A DNA stretch of 64,000 nucleotides from DAISJI01 sp964559835 (GCA_964559835.1 CAZLJE010000011.1:78118-142117); one strand, 5' to 3'; positions 8,801 to 17,450 are shown, counted from the stretch's first letter. The notes: a model not told the origin generated them from the sequence alone. Numbers and translations: made by a program.

Positions 8801-9549
8801 CGGCTGTCGAATTCATCTCATACCGGATCCACGGGTTGAAGAACGAGGCGGAGGCTCTCGGCGAGTTACAAACCACATTCTCCGATGAAACATTAGACGC
8901 AATCTGGCGAATCGTTAGACTCTCGTTGCAATTTCCTGGCCGCGAATCATTCTGGCTGGTGGAGATCCTAAAGGTCATCGCCGCTACGAATCCAGCCGCC
9001 GCTTGTGAAGTTGTCGCGAATATGCTCGTCAGCGATGAGTACCTATATATAGACTCCGCTGAAAAGCTTGTGTCACAACTCGTGATTTCATATCCCCAAC
9101 AGTTCATGGCTGCTGTGGGCGATCTGATGGTTCACGATCCGCGCTTTTTCATCGGTAAATTCAATTTTCTTGGCCTAATGCCCGTTGCCGTCGTTACTGA
9201 CTGGCTCAAGAAAGTCGGTGTACAAGGTGCGAGGCCCCTCGCGCGCCACCTGGTTCCGCCTTCTCTGAACGAAAACGGCCAGCCCGTGCTCAACCCTCTA
9301 ACTGAGTTCGTCCTGCGCGAATTCGAAGATGATGAAAGAACCTTTCGCGAATTTGTTGCGGGCACGCATTCGTTACAAATATATGCGGGAAGTTATGCGG
9401 AAGCCCGGGCGAAAGAAGCGGCCGTCGCTAAGGCATTCCTAAACCATCCGCTCCGGAGAGTTCGCGAGTGGGCAAACATCGAAATCGAGCAAGCTGAACA
9501 CGAGGTTCGAATATCAAGAATTGAAGAAGAGGAGATGAACCTTGAATGA
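5875..9549 (+). CDS. Large nuclease-STAND-like NTPase, candidate antiviral (Avs-like) protein
   Basis: 1,224 residues. The N-terminus carries an Mrr-like PD-(D/E)xK signature: GDGGVD (Asp at about 56 and 59) followed by WQYK (79-82), the Q-x-K variant seen in Mrr enzymes. A P-loop ATPase follows, with Walker A GEAGVGKT (226-233) and Walker B AILVADE (274-280). The remaining residues, about 480-1224, look almost wholly alpha-helical and repeat-like. This nuclease-NTPase-helical-sensor plan is that of antiviral STAND proteins, but no database family was assigned. ATG 5875 has AGGAG 11 bases upstream; GTG 5833 and ATG 5887 are alternatives. The gene stands alone, and its codon use looks visibly more A/T-rich at third positions than its neighbours, suggesting transfer. 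Confidence 0.75.
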   Translation: MPGFMEITAEDVAVMRDGGGGRFTLFVDSLIRASAACLSIPPAAINTTVRVNIGDGGVDTEVAADGHDPANRLCPSTAWQYKAIEYTRLSNEVIREEVAKPYARELISRGYGYRLCLCDDPPATTKAAKLEILRAVVRGIRQDAPDPQILSISDLVAWANQYPAVVAKSRRIAITDFVFFDTWSRQATAVTPTFVPTGGASSVATAVVEHVEWSKRPSQIALTIFGEAGVGKTRSVFEAMRSLDNHRELVIYTRDESVARNIAVGIANDQAAHAILVADECLPPAVHAIQETLRGAENRVRVITIDNAQERRSLNPQLELSELTDAEVEGVLAANYPNVPAENRRRYAHLSSGFLRIAADMCSRDQEIRARGDIAPVLDTVGQYYETRIDREDRTAVEVLALIDRAGYLSDVAGELDQLCGLVHLHRNDVQRRLERIRIAPGFVVNAGRYCYVTPKIIAIIAFQIAWERWIAPDPDGFLRRIPEELVLPFQRRVSRSGSAEVSGIVAQFFRRRTESLAVGALGTESEARRLFALTEAEPSTYIPLLRRLISGIFARPDGGLAPHIRRQVVWIAERTAIFPEFFAEAEEILFTLAAHETEPSIGNNASKTWQSLFSIYLSGTSLSVSERVGVLRRRFDQGSTAEKILAIGAIRMALENRNVKVMAPPMFGRRVPPQEWRPQNQQELRGSLSAYLDLLSHTIVDNEPTVRDAAENALIAEAAYISRAGGLDLVAKALSRTELSEDLRARLLSSIDDALESKRRVGRDVPKLDETTSSWMESLQPTTLHGRIVAEITAEPWSHRHDEPEWRSRVEQLATELLESEAAFEKELQWLCSPQARATAELGMAVGRLDVSLSKLSAIVAGALKHRSDGFARGYVYGVAQHDSVDNQKLNAALDDLQAADPELAVFVAIPGGDKTNAFSRALRSVGDGKLRPGMLRNLTVWVGSRKTSRDECRAAVEVLTRIAEQNKSSEAVDTAVEFISYRIHGLKNEAEALGELQTTFSDETLDAIWRIVRLSLQFPGRESFWLVEILKVIAATNPAAACEVVANMLVSDEYLYIDSAEKLVSQLVISYPQQFMAAVGDLMVHDPRFFIGKFNFLGLMPVAVVTDWLKKVGVQGARPLARHLVPPSLNENGQPVLNPLTEFVLREFEDDERTFREFVAGTHSLQIYAGSYAEARAKEAAVAKAFLNHPLRRVREWANIEIEQAEHEVRISRIEEEEMNLE

Positions 9550-10150
9550 ACGCCACGGTGCGGACACTGTTCGGGGGGCTGGCCCATCCTTTCCTCAGAA
9601 GGGCAATGACGGTTGCCCCACCCTTCCGCCCGCTTTTCGCGGAGGGTGGGGATTTCTCGTGGTCCCCACACAAATTATGCGCGGTGAGTAGATCACCAGA
9701 TCGCTCGATCACCAGATCACCAGATTCTTCTTGTCACACTCCGACGTAACCCACGTCACATACAACTTCACCCCGCCCCTCTATTCTGATTTCGTGCCCT
9801 AGCGGCGCAGGGTGTTGTGTCTACGCACCCCGATGTTTGCTCTTTGATAATCTCTGCCGTCGATTCGCCTCCGTGTGACACGCTTCTGGGACGGCCTGTG
9901 GGATTTCTGCGAGTTTGGCCGAAATTCTGTGGGACGGCTGGGATAAGGGGGGAGGGTGGTTCTCCCATGGGTTACCCTGGGTAACCCAAGTATCCTGCAG
10001 GTTACTTGGGCGTACTTGGAACCGATGCAACCGCCTGTGTCTCAGCAGATTGCAGCCACCTGAACCACGTTTCGCCCAGGTTCAAGGGGGAGGGGGGTAC
10101 CCAACCCATAGGGTTACCTACAGGTAAACAAGGCTTCGGGGTCGAGAACC
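9550..10150. other. Gene-free gap with hairpins and short repeats after the STAND gene
   Basis: About 600 bases between convergent genes with no convincing coding region. It holds a strong hairpin, CCCACCCTTCCGC (9617-9629) against GCGGAGGGTGGG (9639-9650), likely able to end transcription from either side. A run of GATCACCA-type words lies near 9688-9726. A GGTTACC-rich stretch at 9969-10004 includes the dyad GGGTTACCC-T-GGGTAACCC, with a related GGTTACC at 10112. No transposase or tRNA is visible. Confidence 0.6.
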
Positions 10151-12811
10151 TCAATTCCTCAGTGCCCTGAGCGGATCGATGCGCGAGGCGCGCCACGCCG
10201 GCAGCAGGCAGGCGGCGATGCCCGTGATGGTCATGACCGCCAGCGCCGACAGGAACGACAGCGGATCGCGCGGGCTCACCTTGTACAGCAGGTAGCCGAG
10301 CAGGCGCGTTGTACTCAAGGCTGCCACGCCGCCGAGCGCGAGACCGATGCCGGTAAGTGCCATGCCCTGCGACATCACCAACCGCAACAACTGGCGTCGC
10401 GTTGCGCCCAAAGCCATCCGCAGGCCGAGTTCGCGGCTGCTCTGCGTCACCGCATACGACATCACGCCATACAAGCCGATTGCCGCCAGCGCCAGCGCCA
10501 TGCTGCCGAACACGGTCAGCAGCGAGAGTGCGATGTGCTGCGGCGCCGTCTGAATATCGACTTGTTCGCGCATCGTGGTCACCGCATAGACGGCGAGACC
10601 CGGGTCGATGGCATGGACATCGCGCGCCAGCACCGGCAGGATCGACTCCGGACCTTGCGGCGTGCGCAGCAGTACCGCGACTTGCACCGTCGGGTTCTGC
10701 CGCAGCGGGACATAGAAGAACGGCTGATCCACTTCCATCGGGTTGCCGTACTTGGCCTGCCTGGCGACTCCGACGACACGCATCCACTTGTCCTTGACCT
10801 TGAGGCGCCTGCCGACCGGATCTTCTCCGCGCCAGAACTTCGTGACCATGGCTTCATTGACGATCGCGACCGGTGGGGCGTTCTCATCGTCGGCGCGCGT
10901 GAAGTCGCGCCCGGAGATCAGCGGTATGCGCAGCGTCGCAAAAAATCCGGGACTGACTTCGTCATACCAGACGTTCGGCTGCTGGTCAGGCGCGGGCTGA
11001 AACCCGTCCACTGCGATGGGCGCGTCGCTGTAGCTCTTGAACGAAAAAGGAGGAATCCGCGCATAGGCCGCCGATTGCACTCCGCTCAGCGATTGCAAGC
11101 GGTCCATCCATTGATCCTGGAAGTTCCTGGCGCGGGGCAAGTCGTAACCGGCGACAAACAGGTTGGCGCTTGTGACCAAAACGTCTTTCGTCTCTAATCC
11201 CGGCGGCGAATTCCGGATCCGCTGCACACTCAGGATGAGCAGGCCGGCACCTACGAGCAGCAGGAACGTCAACGAGACCTGCACGACGACCAGCCCAGAG
11301 CGGACCCAGCGGCGGGCGCCTCCGCCGACGACCGTCCCGGATGCGCCCTTGAGCGCACCCGCCAGATCGATGTGGCTGGATTGCATCGCCGGCATGAGGC
11401 CGAACAGCAGGGTCGACAGACCGCAGATTGCAACACTGAGCGCGATCACTCTCCAGTCGAGCGTGCCCTCGAAGCGCAATGGCACGCCGCGCGCGGGGAC
11501 TATACGGACCAGCAATCCGCGGCACCAGTTCGCGACCAGCAAACCGCCTATGGCCGCAATGACTGTAAGCAGCAGGCCTTCGGTGAGCAACTGCTTGACG
11601 AGGCGGCTACGGCCCGCGCCGATCGCCATGCGCACGGTCATCTCGTGCGCCCGCGAGAACGATTTCACGAGCAGCAGGTTGCCGACGTTCGCACACGCAA
11701 TCAGCAAGACGAACACCGCAACCGCCAGCGCCATGCCAAGCGTCGGCAAAAGCAGCTGGGAAGCATTGAACGGGGACTGCCATAGCGGGATGAGTTGCAC
11801 GCTTCGGCCGCGGTTCGTGTCCGGATGCTCGGCTTGCAGCCGGCTCGCGATCGCCGTCATCTCCTGCTGCGCCTGCGCGGCCGTAACTCCGGGTTTGAGG
11901 CGGACGAAGGGTTCCAGCCAGCGCGCGCCGCGGTCTTCCAGCTTGTAACCGCTGGCATCGAACCGCTCCTGCATCGAGACCGGCACCCAAAACTTGAACG
12001 GATAGCCGACGAAGGTGCCAAAGAATCCCGGCGCGGTCACACCGACGATCGTGTGCGGCAGGGCGTTAAAGACTTGTGTCTTGCCCAAGATGTTGGGATC
12101 GCTGTGGAACTTGTCCTTCCAGAGCTGATAGCTGATCACCACGACCGGATGGGCGTTTCGTCCCGTATCTTCGCCGGCCTGGAAGCCGCGTCCCATGTGC
12201 AGGCGGATGCCCATGGCGTCGAAGTAGTTCGCCGACACCATGCTGCCGACCGCGATCTCGGCGCGGTCGCCCACCGCCAATGTCGTGCTGGTGAGCTTTT
12301 CGCCAATCACGTCCACAAGCTTGACGTTGCGCTGGTAATCGAGAAAGTCGGGCCAAGAGAGGCCGTCGAATCCTTGTGTCCCGCGCGCGGTCCCAGCCAG
12401 CACCATGAGTCGATCCTGGTAGGCGACGCCCGGATAAGGACGGAACAGGATGCCCTCGATCCAACTGAACACCGCCGCGTTCGCGCCGATCCCGAGCGTG
12501 AGACAGAGGACCGCGATGACAGTGAATCCGGGGCTGCGCGCGAGCATGCGCACGCCAAAGCGGAGGTCGCGCAGGAAATTGTCGAGCCAACCGACGCTGC
12601 GCGCGTCGCGGCACTCTTCTTTCAGTTGCTCCACTCCACCCATGGACCGCAGTGCGGTCAGACGGGCTTCTTCCGGGTCCGTGCCGTCAGCCACGAGTTG
12701 TTCGATCTGGAATTGCAGGTGCGACTGGAACTCTTCGCGAAGGTCTTCTTCCGCCTGCTGCCTCTGGAACAGCGACCGCAGTCGCAACGGAAACTGATAG
12801 AGCCAGCGCAT
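10151..12811 (-). CDS. ADOP-family ABC transporter permease (FtsX/MacB superfamily)
   Basis: 886-residue permease of the 'acidobacterial duplicated orphan permease' type: two MacB_PCD-FtsX units in one chain and no adjacent ATPase. A cytoplasmic N-terminal leader of about 85 residues (EEDLREEFQSHLQFQIEQL) precedes the first helix (FTVIAVLCLTLGIGANAAVF). The FtsX loops AHEMTVRMAIGAGRSRL and SRELGLRMALGATRRQL and the end ASRIDPLRALRN are present. Substrate unknown; roles in efflux or envelope stress are assumed for the family. Cotranscribed with the PadR gene 12 bases upstream. Confidence 0.93.
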   Translation of the reverse strand: MRWLYQFPLRLRSLFQRQQAEEDLREEFQSHLQFQIEQLVADGTDPEEARLTALRSMGGVEQLKEECRDARSVGWLDNFLRDLRFGVRMLARSPGFTVIAVLCLTLGIGANAAVFSWIEGILFRPYPGVAYQDRLMVLAGTARGTQGFDGLSWPDFLDYQRNVKLVDVIGEKLTSTTLAVGDRAEIAVGSMVSANYFDAMGIRLHMGRGFQAGEDTGRNAHPVVVISYQLWKDKFHSDPNILGKTQVFNALPHTIVGVTAPGFFGTFVGYPFKFWVPVSMQERFDASGYKLEDRGARWLEPFVRLKPGVTAAQAQQEMTAIASRLQAEHPDTNRGRSVQLIPLWQSPFNASQLLLPTLGMALAVAVFVLLIACANVGNLLLVKSFSRAHEMTVRMAIGAGRSRLVKQLLTEGLLLTVIAAIGGLLVANWCRGLLVRIVPARGVPLRFEGTLDWRVIALSVAICGLSTLLFGLMPAMQSSHIDLAGALKGASGTVVGGGARRWVRSGLVVVQVSLTFLLLVGAGLLILSVQRIRNSPPGLETKDVLVTSANLFVAGYDLPRARNFQDQWMDRLQSLSGVQSAAYARIPPFSFKSYSDAPIAVDGFQPAPDQQPNVWYDEVSPGFFATLRIPLISGRDFTRADDENAPPVAIVNEAMVTKFWRGEDPVGRRLKVKDKWMRVVGVARQAKYGNPMEVDQPFFYVPLRQNPTVQVAVLLRTPQGPESILPVLARDVHAIDPGLAVYAVTTMREQVDIQTAPQHIALSLLTVFGSMALALAAIGLYGVMSYAVTQSSRELGLRMALGATRRQLLRLVMSQGMALTGIGLALGGVAALSTTRLLGYLLYKVSPRDPLSFLSALAVMTITGIAACLLPAWRASRIDPLRALRN

Positions 12812-12823
12812 CGGCTCCTCCTG

Positions 12824-13153
12824 CTAAGGCGTTTCGAGGACGAGGTCGATCGCTCCGGAAAGCCGGTTCCACTGTGCCTGCTGCTGACGCAGGTAACGGG
12901 CGCCGTCGACGGTCAGCGAGTAGTAGCGCGCACGACGTTTGTTCTCCGACTCGCCCCACTTGGCCTTGATCCATCCCTGGTGCTCCAGCCGGTGTAGAGC
13001 TGGATAAAGGGCGCCTTGATTGACCTGCAGAACGTCTTTTGATACCTGGCGGATGCGTTGGGCAATGCCCCAACCGTGCATCGACTGCAGCGCAAGGGTT
13101 TTCAGGATCAACAGGTCGAGCGTGCCTTGCACGAGTTCGGTCGGCTTCCCCAC
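12824..13153 (-). CDS. PadR-family transcriptional regulator
   Basis: 109-residue winged-helix repressor: LVQGTLDLLILKTL, then HGWGIAQRI, QGALYPALHRLEHQGWI and a C-terminal dimerisation helix. It very likely controls the ADOP gene just downstream and itself, the usual arrangement in Acidobacteria. GTG at 13153 is chosen over an upstream in-frame start because GGGAGGGG lies 5 bases before it and the family begins here. Confidence 0.93.
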   Translation of the reverse strand: MGKPTELVQGTLDLLILKTLALQSMHGWGIAQRIRQVSKDVLQVNQGALYPALHRLEHQGWIKAKWGESENKRRARYYSLTVDGARYLRQQQAQWNRLSGAIDLVLETP

Positions 13154-13181
13154 TGAGCCCCTCCCCTCAATCAATGACAGG

Positions 13182-13210
13182 AAGATAGTCCAGCTCTTGT
13201 CAATCGTCAA
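13182..13210 (-). promoter_or_regulatory. Promoter for padR-ADOP operon with TGACA/TGTCA dyad
   Basis: On the minus strand, -35 TTGACG (13210-13205), a 17-bp spacer and -10 TATCTT (13187-13182). A second ATTGACA and a facing TGTCAT flank the -10, giving half-sites TGACA...TGTCA that could be the PadR operator. Leader to the GTG is about 22 bases. Confidence 0.55.
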
Positions 13211-13485
13211 GGGGAGGGCATGGGTGATGAACGATCGAAAATCGGCCGGTCGGCGCGACGTTCCATGCTCGGCTATTCCTCAGGGCGATTACTCTTCTTT
13301 ACGAACCTGCCGCCGAGAACGTGCAACTTACCACCGCTCTGCCCATCGAATGCGGTTGATGGTGCGCGGTTTTCGCCAGGGCTACGGCCCATTCGGCATG
13401 TAGGATAAAAAAATAAGCACGCAAGCGCCGGATGGCAGCGCGGGTTTCTATACTGGTACACCGGTAAAGATGGGGGAGCCACGTA
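13211..13485. other. Divergent intergenic region without a recognised gene
   Basis: Separates the leftward padR operon from the rightward cytochrome operon. A TATACT at 13449-13454 is a plausible -10 for the cytochrome genes, about 30 bases before their start. Nothing else is recognisable; short reading frames here have no coding character. Confidence 0.5.
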
Positions 13486-14679
13486 GTGGTCGATCGAAGC
13501 CTGCGCGGCAAAACGCTGCAGTCGATGTTGGGACGGTGGGAGACTGTCGTGGTCGTTCCCCTCGCGGCGGCCGTGTGCGCGGTGGCGGTCGCGCTGTGCA
13601 GTCCGGTCTCGCTATTTCCACAGACACTCAAGTACCACCGGAAGCCTGACAAGAAGAACGGCGAGCGCCTCTACCGGCAAGGATGTATCGCGTGCCACGG
13701 CGCGACCGGCCAGGGCGCTCCCGAGACGAGCACGGAATTCAAGCGCCCGGACACGTTCCCCGACTTCACGCGCTGCGACCAGACCACGCCGGAGTCGAAC
13801 GTGGTGTGGAAATCGGTCATCGTGAACGGCGGACCGACGCGTGGGTTTTCGCAGATCATGCCGTCGTTCGGGAAGTTGCTGACGTCGGATGAGATCGACG
13901 ACATCATCGCCTACCTGCGCGGCTTCTGTACGGGCAAAGGCTGGGCGCCGGGAGAACTCAACCTGCCGCGCCCGCTCGTGACCGAGAAGGCGTATCCGGA
14001 AGATGAAACGGTCATCAGCAGCGCCATCAACGCCAGCGGCGCGCCCGGATTCACGACGGACATCATCCACGAACAGCGCTTCGGCGTGAAGTACCAGATC
14101 GAGATCGATCTCCCGATCGAATCACAGGACCAGAACCACTCCTGGAACAGCGGCCTCGGCGACATGACCTTCGCGGTCAAGCGTGTCATGTTCGCCAGCC
14201 AGCGCACCGGTTCGATGCTCAGCCTGCAAGGCGGCGTGCTCGCGCCGACGGGCAATACCCGCTTTGGCTTCGGGTCCGGGACCACCGTATTCGAACCCTT
14301 CGCTTCCTTCGCCCAACTGTTTCCGACCAACACCTTTCTGCAATTCCAACTGGGCGCCGAACTTCCGCACCGTACCGACATCGCTCCGGACGCGCTGTTC
14401 TTCCGGACCGCCGTGGGGCAGTCGTTCGCCGGGAAAGGCCGGTTGGGCCGCCTGTGGTCGCCGATGGTCGAATTCGTTTCCAATCACGACTACATGGCGG
14501 GAGCGAGAACCACGTGGGACATCGTGCCGCAGATGCAGGTAACGCTCTCGCGGCGGCAGCACGTGCGGTTCGACCTGGGGGTGCGAACACCGATGGCGAA
14601 TACCGCGGGCAGGCAAACCCAAATCATGTTTTATCTGCTCTGGGACCGGGCCGACGGCCGGCTGCTGGAGGGCTGGTAG
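13486..14679 (+). CDS. Cytochrome c domain fused to predicted outer-membrane beta-barrel
   Basis: 397 residues. After a signal/membrane segment (20-42) comes a class I cytochrome c domain: haem motif CIACH (67-71) and a likely axial Met in QIMPSFG (Met125), with the typical LTSDEIDDIIAYLR helix. Residues about 175-397 are alternating, aromatic-rich and end in YLLWDRADGRLLEGW, resembling outer-membrane barrel proteins. Barrel assignment is by pattern only. A haem domain joined to a porin-like barrel would suit electron passage across the outer membrane (inference). GTG start follows GGGGGAG. The next gene's ATG begins immediately after this stop. Confidence 0.75.
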   Translation: MVDRSLRGKTLQSMLGRWETVVVVPLAAAVCAVAVALCSPVSLFPQTLKYHRKPDKKNGERLYRQGCIACHGATGQGAPETSTEFKRPDTFPDFTRCDQTTPESNVVWKSVIVNGGPTRGFSQIMPSFGKLLTSDEIDDIIAYLRGFCTGKGWAPGELNLPRPLVTEKAYPEDETVISSAINASGAPGFTTDIIHEQRFGVKYQIEIDLPIESQDQNHSWNSGLGDMTFAVKRVMFASQRTGSMLSLQGGVLAPTGNTRFGFGSGTTVFEPFASFAQLFPTNTFLQFQLGAELPHRTDIAPDALFFRTAVGQSFAGKGRLGRLWSPMVEFVSNHDYMAGARTTWDIVPQMQVTLSRRQHVRFDLGVRTPMANTAGRQTQIMFYLLWDRADGRLLEGW

Positions 14680-16311
14680 ATGCGGATTCGTGCGTTGGCC
14701 CTTGCAGTTCTCGCTGCCGCCGTCGTTGTTTGTCCGCTGGTTGTGAGCAGCGGCGCGTCGGATAAGAACAAGAACCTTGAATCGGAATTCCGCACCTCGG
14801 ACCGGTGCGTCGCCTGTCACAACGAGTTGAAGACCAGCTCGGGCGAGGACATCTCCATCGGCTTCCAGTGGCGGGCCAGCATCATGGCGAACTCGGCGCG
14901 CGATCCGTACTGGCAAGGCAGCGTGCGGCGCGAGTCCATCGACCATCCTGAATCGCAGGCGGCGATCGAGGACGAATGCTCGACATGCCACATGCCAATC
15001 ACTCACCTGGCAGCGAAGTCGGCGGACCGTCGGGCGGAAATCTTCGCCCATCTACCGCTCGATGCCGACAAGAAGGGCACACCCGAGGCGGCGGATGGCG
15101 TGTCCTGCTCGGTGTGTCACCAGGTGCAGAAGACCGGCCTTGGTACAGACGCGACCTTCAACGGGAACGTCGTCGTCGACGCACCAAATAATAAGGACCA
15201 GCGTCCGGAGTTCGGTCCATTCGACGTCGATGCAGCACACCAGACAGTCATGCACTCGTCGACGGGCGGCTTCGTCCCGACGCAGGGCGACCACATCCGC
15301 GACTCGGCACTGTGCGGCAGTTGCCACACCCTGAAGACGAAGGCCCTCGGACCGGGCGGGAAAGAGATCGGCAGTCTGCCCGAGCAGATGCCGTTCCAGG
15401 AGTGGCAGCATAGCTCATACAAAGACCAGATCAGTTGCCAGCAGTGTCATATGCCCGAGGTCGCGGAGCCGGTCGCGATCACTTCGTTGTATGGACCACT
15501 ACGGCAGGGCATGCACCGGCACGAGTTTATCGGCGGCAACTTCTTTCTATTAGGACTGCTGAACCAGTATCGCGGCGAACTGGCGGTCAAGGCGTTGCCG
15601 CAGGAGCTCACCGCGTCCGCTGCCAAGACTGAGGAGTTCCTGAAGACGAAGGCGGCGCGAGTGACGATCCGTGACGTGCAACCGAGCGCGCGCGGACTCG
15701 CGATAGAAGTCCTGGTCGAGAACCTGACGGGACACAAACTGCCGACGGCATATCCGTCGCGACGGGCGTGGCTGCACGTAAAGGTGAGCGACACTAACGG
15801 GAACGTGGTGTTCGAATCGGGCAAGCTGAATCCGGACGGTTCGATCGTCGGCAACGACAACGACGCCGATCCGCTGAAATTCGAGCCATATTACTCGGAG
15901 ATCACCAGTCCGGACCAGGTTGAGATCTTCGAGCCGATATTGAAAGACATGAACGGCAAGGTGACCACGGGATTGCTCTCGGCGATCGGGTACATAAAGG
16001 ACAGCCGTATCCTTCCGACGGGGTTTAACAAGCAGACCGCCGAGCGCGATATCGCGGTCGCAGGCGAGGCGGCAAACGATCCGAACTTCACCGACAAAGG
16101 CGCACTAGTACGCTACATCGTCAAGACCGGGAGCGCTTCGGGGCCGTACCATGTTGAAGCGGAGCTTTGGTATCAACCGATCGGGTTCAGGTGGGCGCAC
16201 AATCTTGGCGGATACAAAGCGATGGAGCCGCAGCGGTTCGTCGGCTATTACGAATCCGGGTCGCGGAATACGGCGACCGTACTGGCGAAAGCGGAGAGGG
16301 AATCGAAGTAA
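14680..16311 (+). CDS. Pentahaem c-type cytochrome
   Basis: 543-residue exported multihaem cytochrome. N-terminal signal (about 1-26) and five CXXCH motifs: CVACH (43), CSTCH (100), CSVCH (143), CGSCH (212), CQQCH (253). The layout resembles cytochrome c554-like proteins. Residues about 300-543 lack haem motifs and look beta-rich. Abuts the porin-cytochrome fusion with no gap, so the two are translationally coupled and probably act in one electron-transfer chain. Donor and acceptor unknown. Confidence 0.9.
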   Translation: MRIRALALAVLAAAVVVCPLVVSSGASDKNKNLESEFRTSDRCVACHNELKTSSGEDISIGFQWRASIMANSARDPYWQGSVRRESIDHPESQAAIEDECSTCHMPITHLAAKSADRRAEIFAHLPLDADKKGTPEAADGVSCSVCHQVQKTGLGTDATFNGNVVVDAPNNKDQRPEFGPFDVDAAHQTVMHSSTGGFVPTQGDHIRDSALCGSCHTLKTKALGPGGKEIGSLPEQMPFQEWQHSSYKDQISCQQCHMPEVAEPVAITSLYGPLRQGMHRHEFIGGNFFLLGLLNQYRGELAVKALPQELTASAAKTEEFLKTKAARVTIRDVQPSARGLAIEVLVENLTGHKLPTAYPSRRAWLHVKVSDTNGNVVFESGKLNPDGSIVGNDNDADPLKFEPYYSEITSPDQVEIFEPILKDMNGKVTTGLLSAIGYIKDSRILPTGFNKQTAERDIAVAGEAANDPNFTDKGALVRYIVKTGSASGPYHVEAELWYQPIGFRWAHNLGGYKAMEPQRFVGYYESGSRNTATVLAKAERESK

Positions 16312-16425
16312 TCATTGATGTCTCTCCTGCCGGCGAGAACTCAGGCAGGAGAGAGATTTCGAGAGGCTCGATCGGGCCCCAGCGAGGGCGCCGCGGTCTA
16401 CACAGAGGCAGGTCAGGAGAGGACG

Positions 16426-16956
16426 ATGGGAAAGTTCATTCTTGGAGTAGTGGTGACGATTGCCGTCGCGGCGATCGCAGTGTATTGCTACTTCACGCTC
16501 GGTTTGGCGCCGGTAGCGACGGCGGCGCAGGCGATGCCGTTCGAAAAGACGTTGGCTAACAAGGGCCTGAACGCGCGGATCCAGAAAGAGATGCCGAAGA
16601 ACCCGCCCAATATGCAGATGGGCGAGGCGGAGTACCAGGCGGCGGCGAACATCTATAAGGACCAGTGCGCGTTCTGCCACGGCCTGCCGAACCAGAAGAA
16701 ACCACCCGCCGCGACCGGAATGTACCCGGCTCCGCCGCAGTTGTTCCGCGGCCACGGGGTCACTGACGACGAGCCTGGCGAAACCTACTGGAAGGTCGCG
16801 AACGGGATCCGCCTGACGGGCATGCCGTCATACAAGCCGAGCCTCAGTGACCAGCAACTGTGGGAAGTAACGATGCTATTGAAGGATGCGGACAAGCTGC
16901 CGCAGACAGCCCAGACCGTGCTCGGCGGTCAACTCATACAAGGGCAGGGGCGGTAA
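16426..16956 (+). CDS. Monohaem c-type cytochrome, membrane-anchored
   Basis: 176 residues. An uncleaved anchor or signal (4-27) precedes one haem motif CAFCH (81-85). Candidate axial Met residues lie in GMPSYKPSLSDQQLW, followed by the C-terminal helix usual for cytochrome c class I. ATG 16426 is preceded by AGGAGAGGA; an upstream in-frame ATG at 16315 would place the anchor internally and is rejected. Third gene of the cytochrome operon, bringing its total to seven haems. Confidence 0.9.
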   Translation: MGKFILGVVVTIAVAAIAVYCYFTLGLAPVATAAQAMPFEKTLANKGLNARIQKEMPKNPPNMQMGEAEYQAAANIYKDQCAFCHGLPNQKKPPAATGMYPAPPQLFRGHGVTDDEPGETYWKVANGIRLTGMPSYKPSLSDQQLWEVTMLLKDADKLPQTAQTVLGGQLIQGQGR

Positions 16957-16993
16957 CGGGGGGCGACCACTAGAAACCAGGGTTGGCAGAACT

Positions 16994-17277
16994 TCATTGG
17001 TTGAGAAGTTGGCGGCCATGCATGACAGCGATAATGAGGATTCTCTCGTCGTCAACTTGGTAAATGACCCGGTAGTTCTGAGCAATCACCTCGCGTAGAG
17101 AGCGCCCGTGGAACTCGACTGACCGTCCGCTTTCTGGGAGTTGGGGAGCCGACGCGTTGTCTCGACGATTCGACGGATTACGTTGCGAGCATACGCAGGA
17201 GAGTCGGACGAAATGAATTCGGCGATGTCCCTGATTTGACGCTGCGCCGGTTTTGTCCAAATCAGTCTACGAGCCAT
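16994..17277 (-). pseudogene. ParE/RelE-type toxin, frameshifted
   Basis: The first 48 codons encode a ParE-like start (RRLIWTKPAQRQIRDIAEFI). After RRLPN the homologous sequence continues in another frame as LPESGRSVEFHGRSLRE and the classical toxin end YRVIYQVDDERILIIAVMHGR. Joining the two needs one base added near 17140-17155. As written, the product would lack its catalytic C-terminal half. It overlaps the antitoxin gene by 16 bases, the usual antitoxin-toxin arrangement. It may be a genuine inactivated toxin or a single-base sequence error. Confidence 0.8.
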
Positions 17278-17450
17278 TTCTTTAGGCTGGCAACGACCTC
17301 TTCGTGCGAGACCGTTTCGCCTCGGTCTGCGGCTTCGAGTCCACGGTGCACCTTGTCTAGGACATAAAGGTGGTACTGGATATCTTCAATAGTGACGTCA
17401 TCCGGCAGCGTATTCAGCATCGCGGCGACGTCCTGTTTTGCGGTGCTCAT
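17262..17450 (-). CDS. Type II antitoxin (ParD/Phd-like partner of ParE toxin)
   Basis: 62-residue acidic protein ending DRGETVSHEEVVASLKKWLVD, the wording typical of short antitoxins paired with ParE toxins. It lies first in the operon and overlaps the toxin start. The N-terminal part contains LNTLPDDVTIEDIQYHLYVLDKV. If the toxin frameshift is real, this antitoxin is an orphan. Confidence 0.8.
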   Translation of the reverse strand: MSTAKQDVAAMLNTLPDDVTIEDIQYHLYVLDKVHRGLEAADRGETVSHEEVVASLKKWLVD

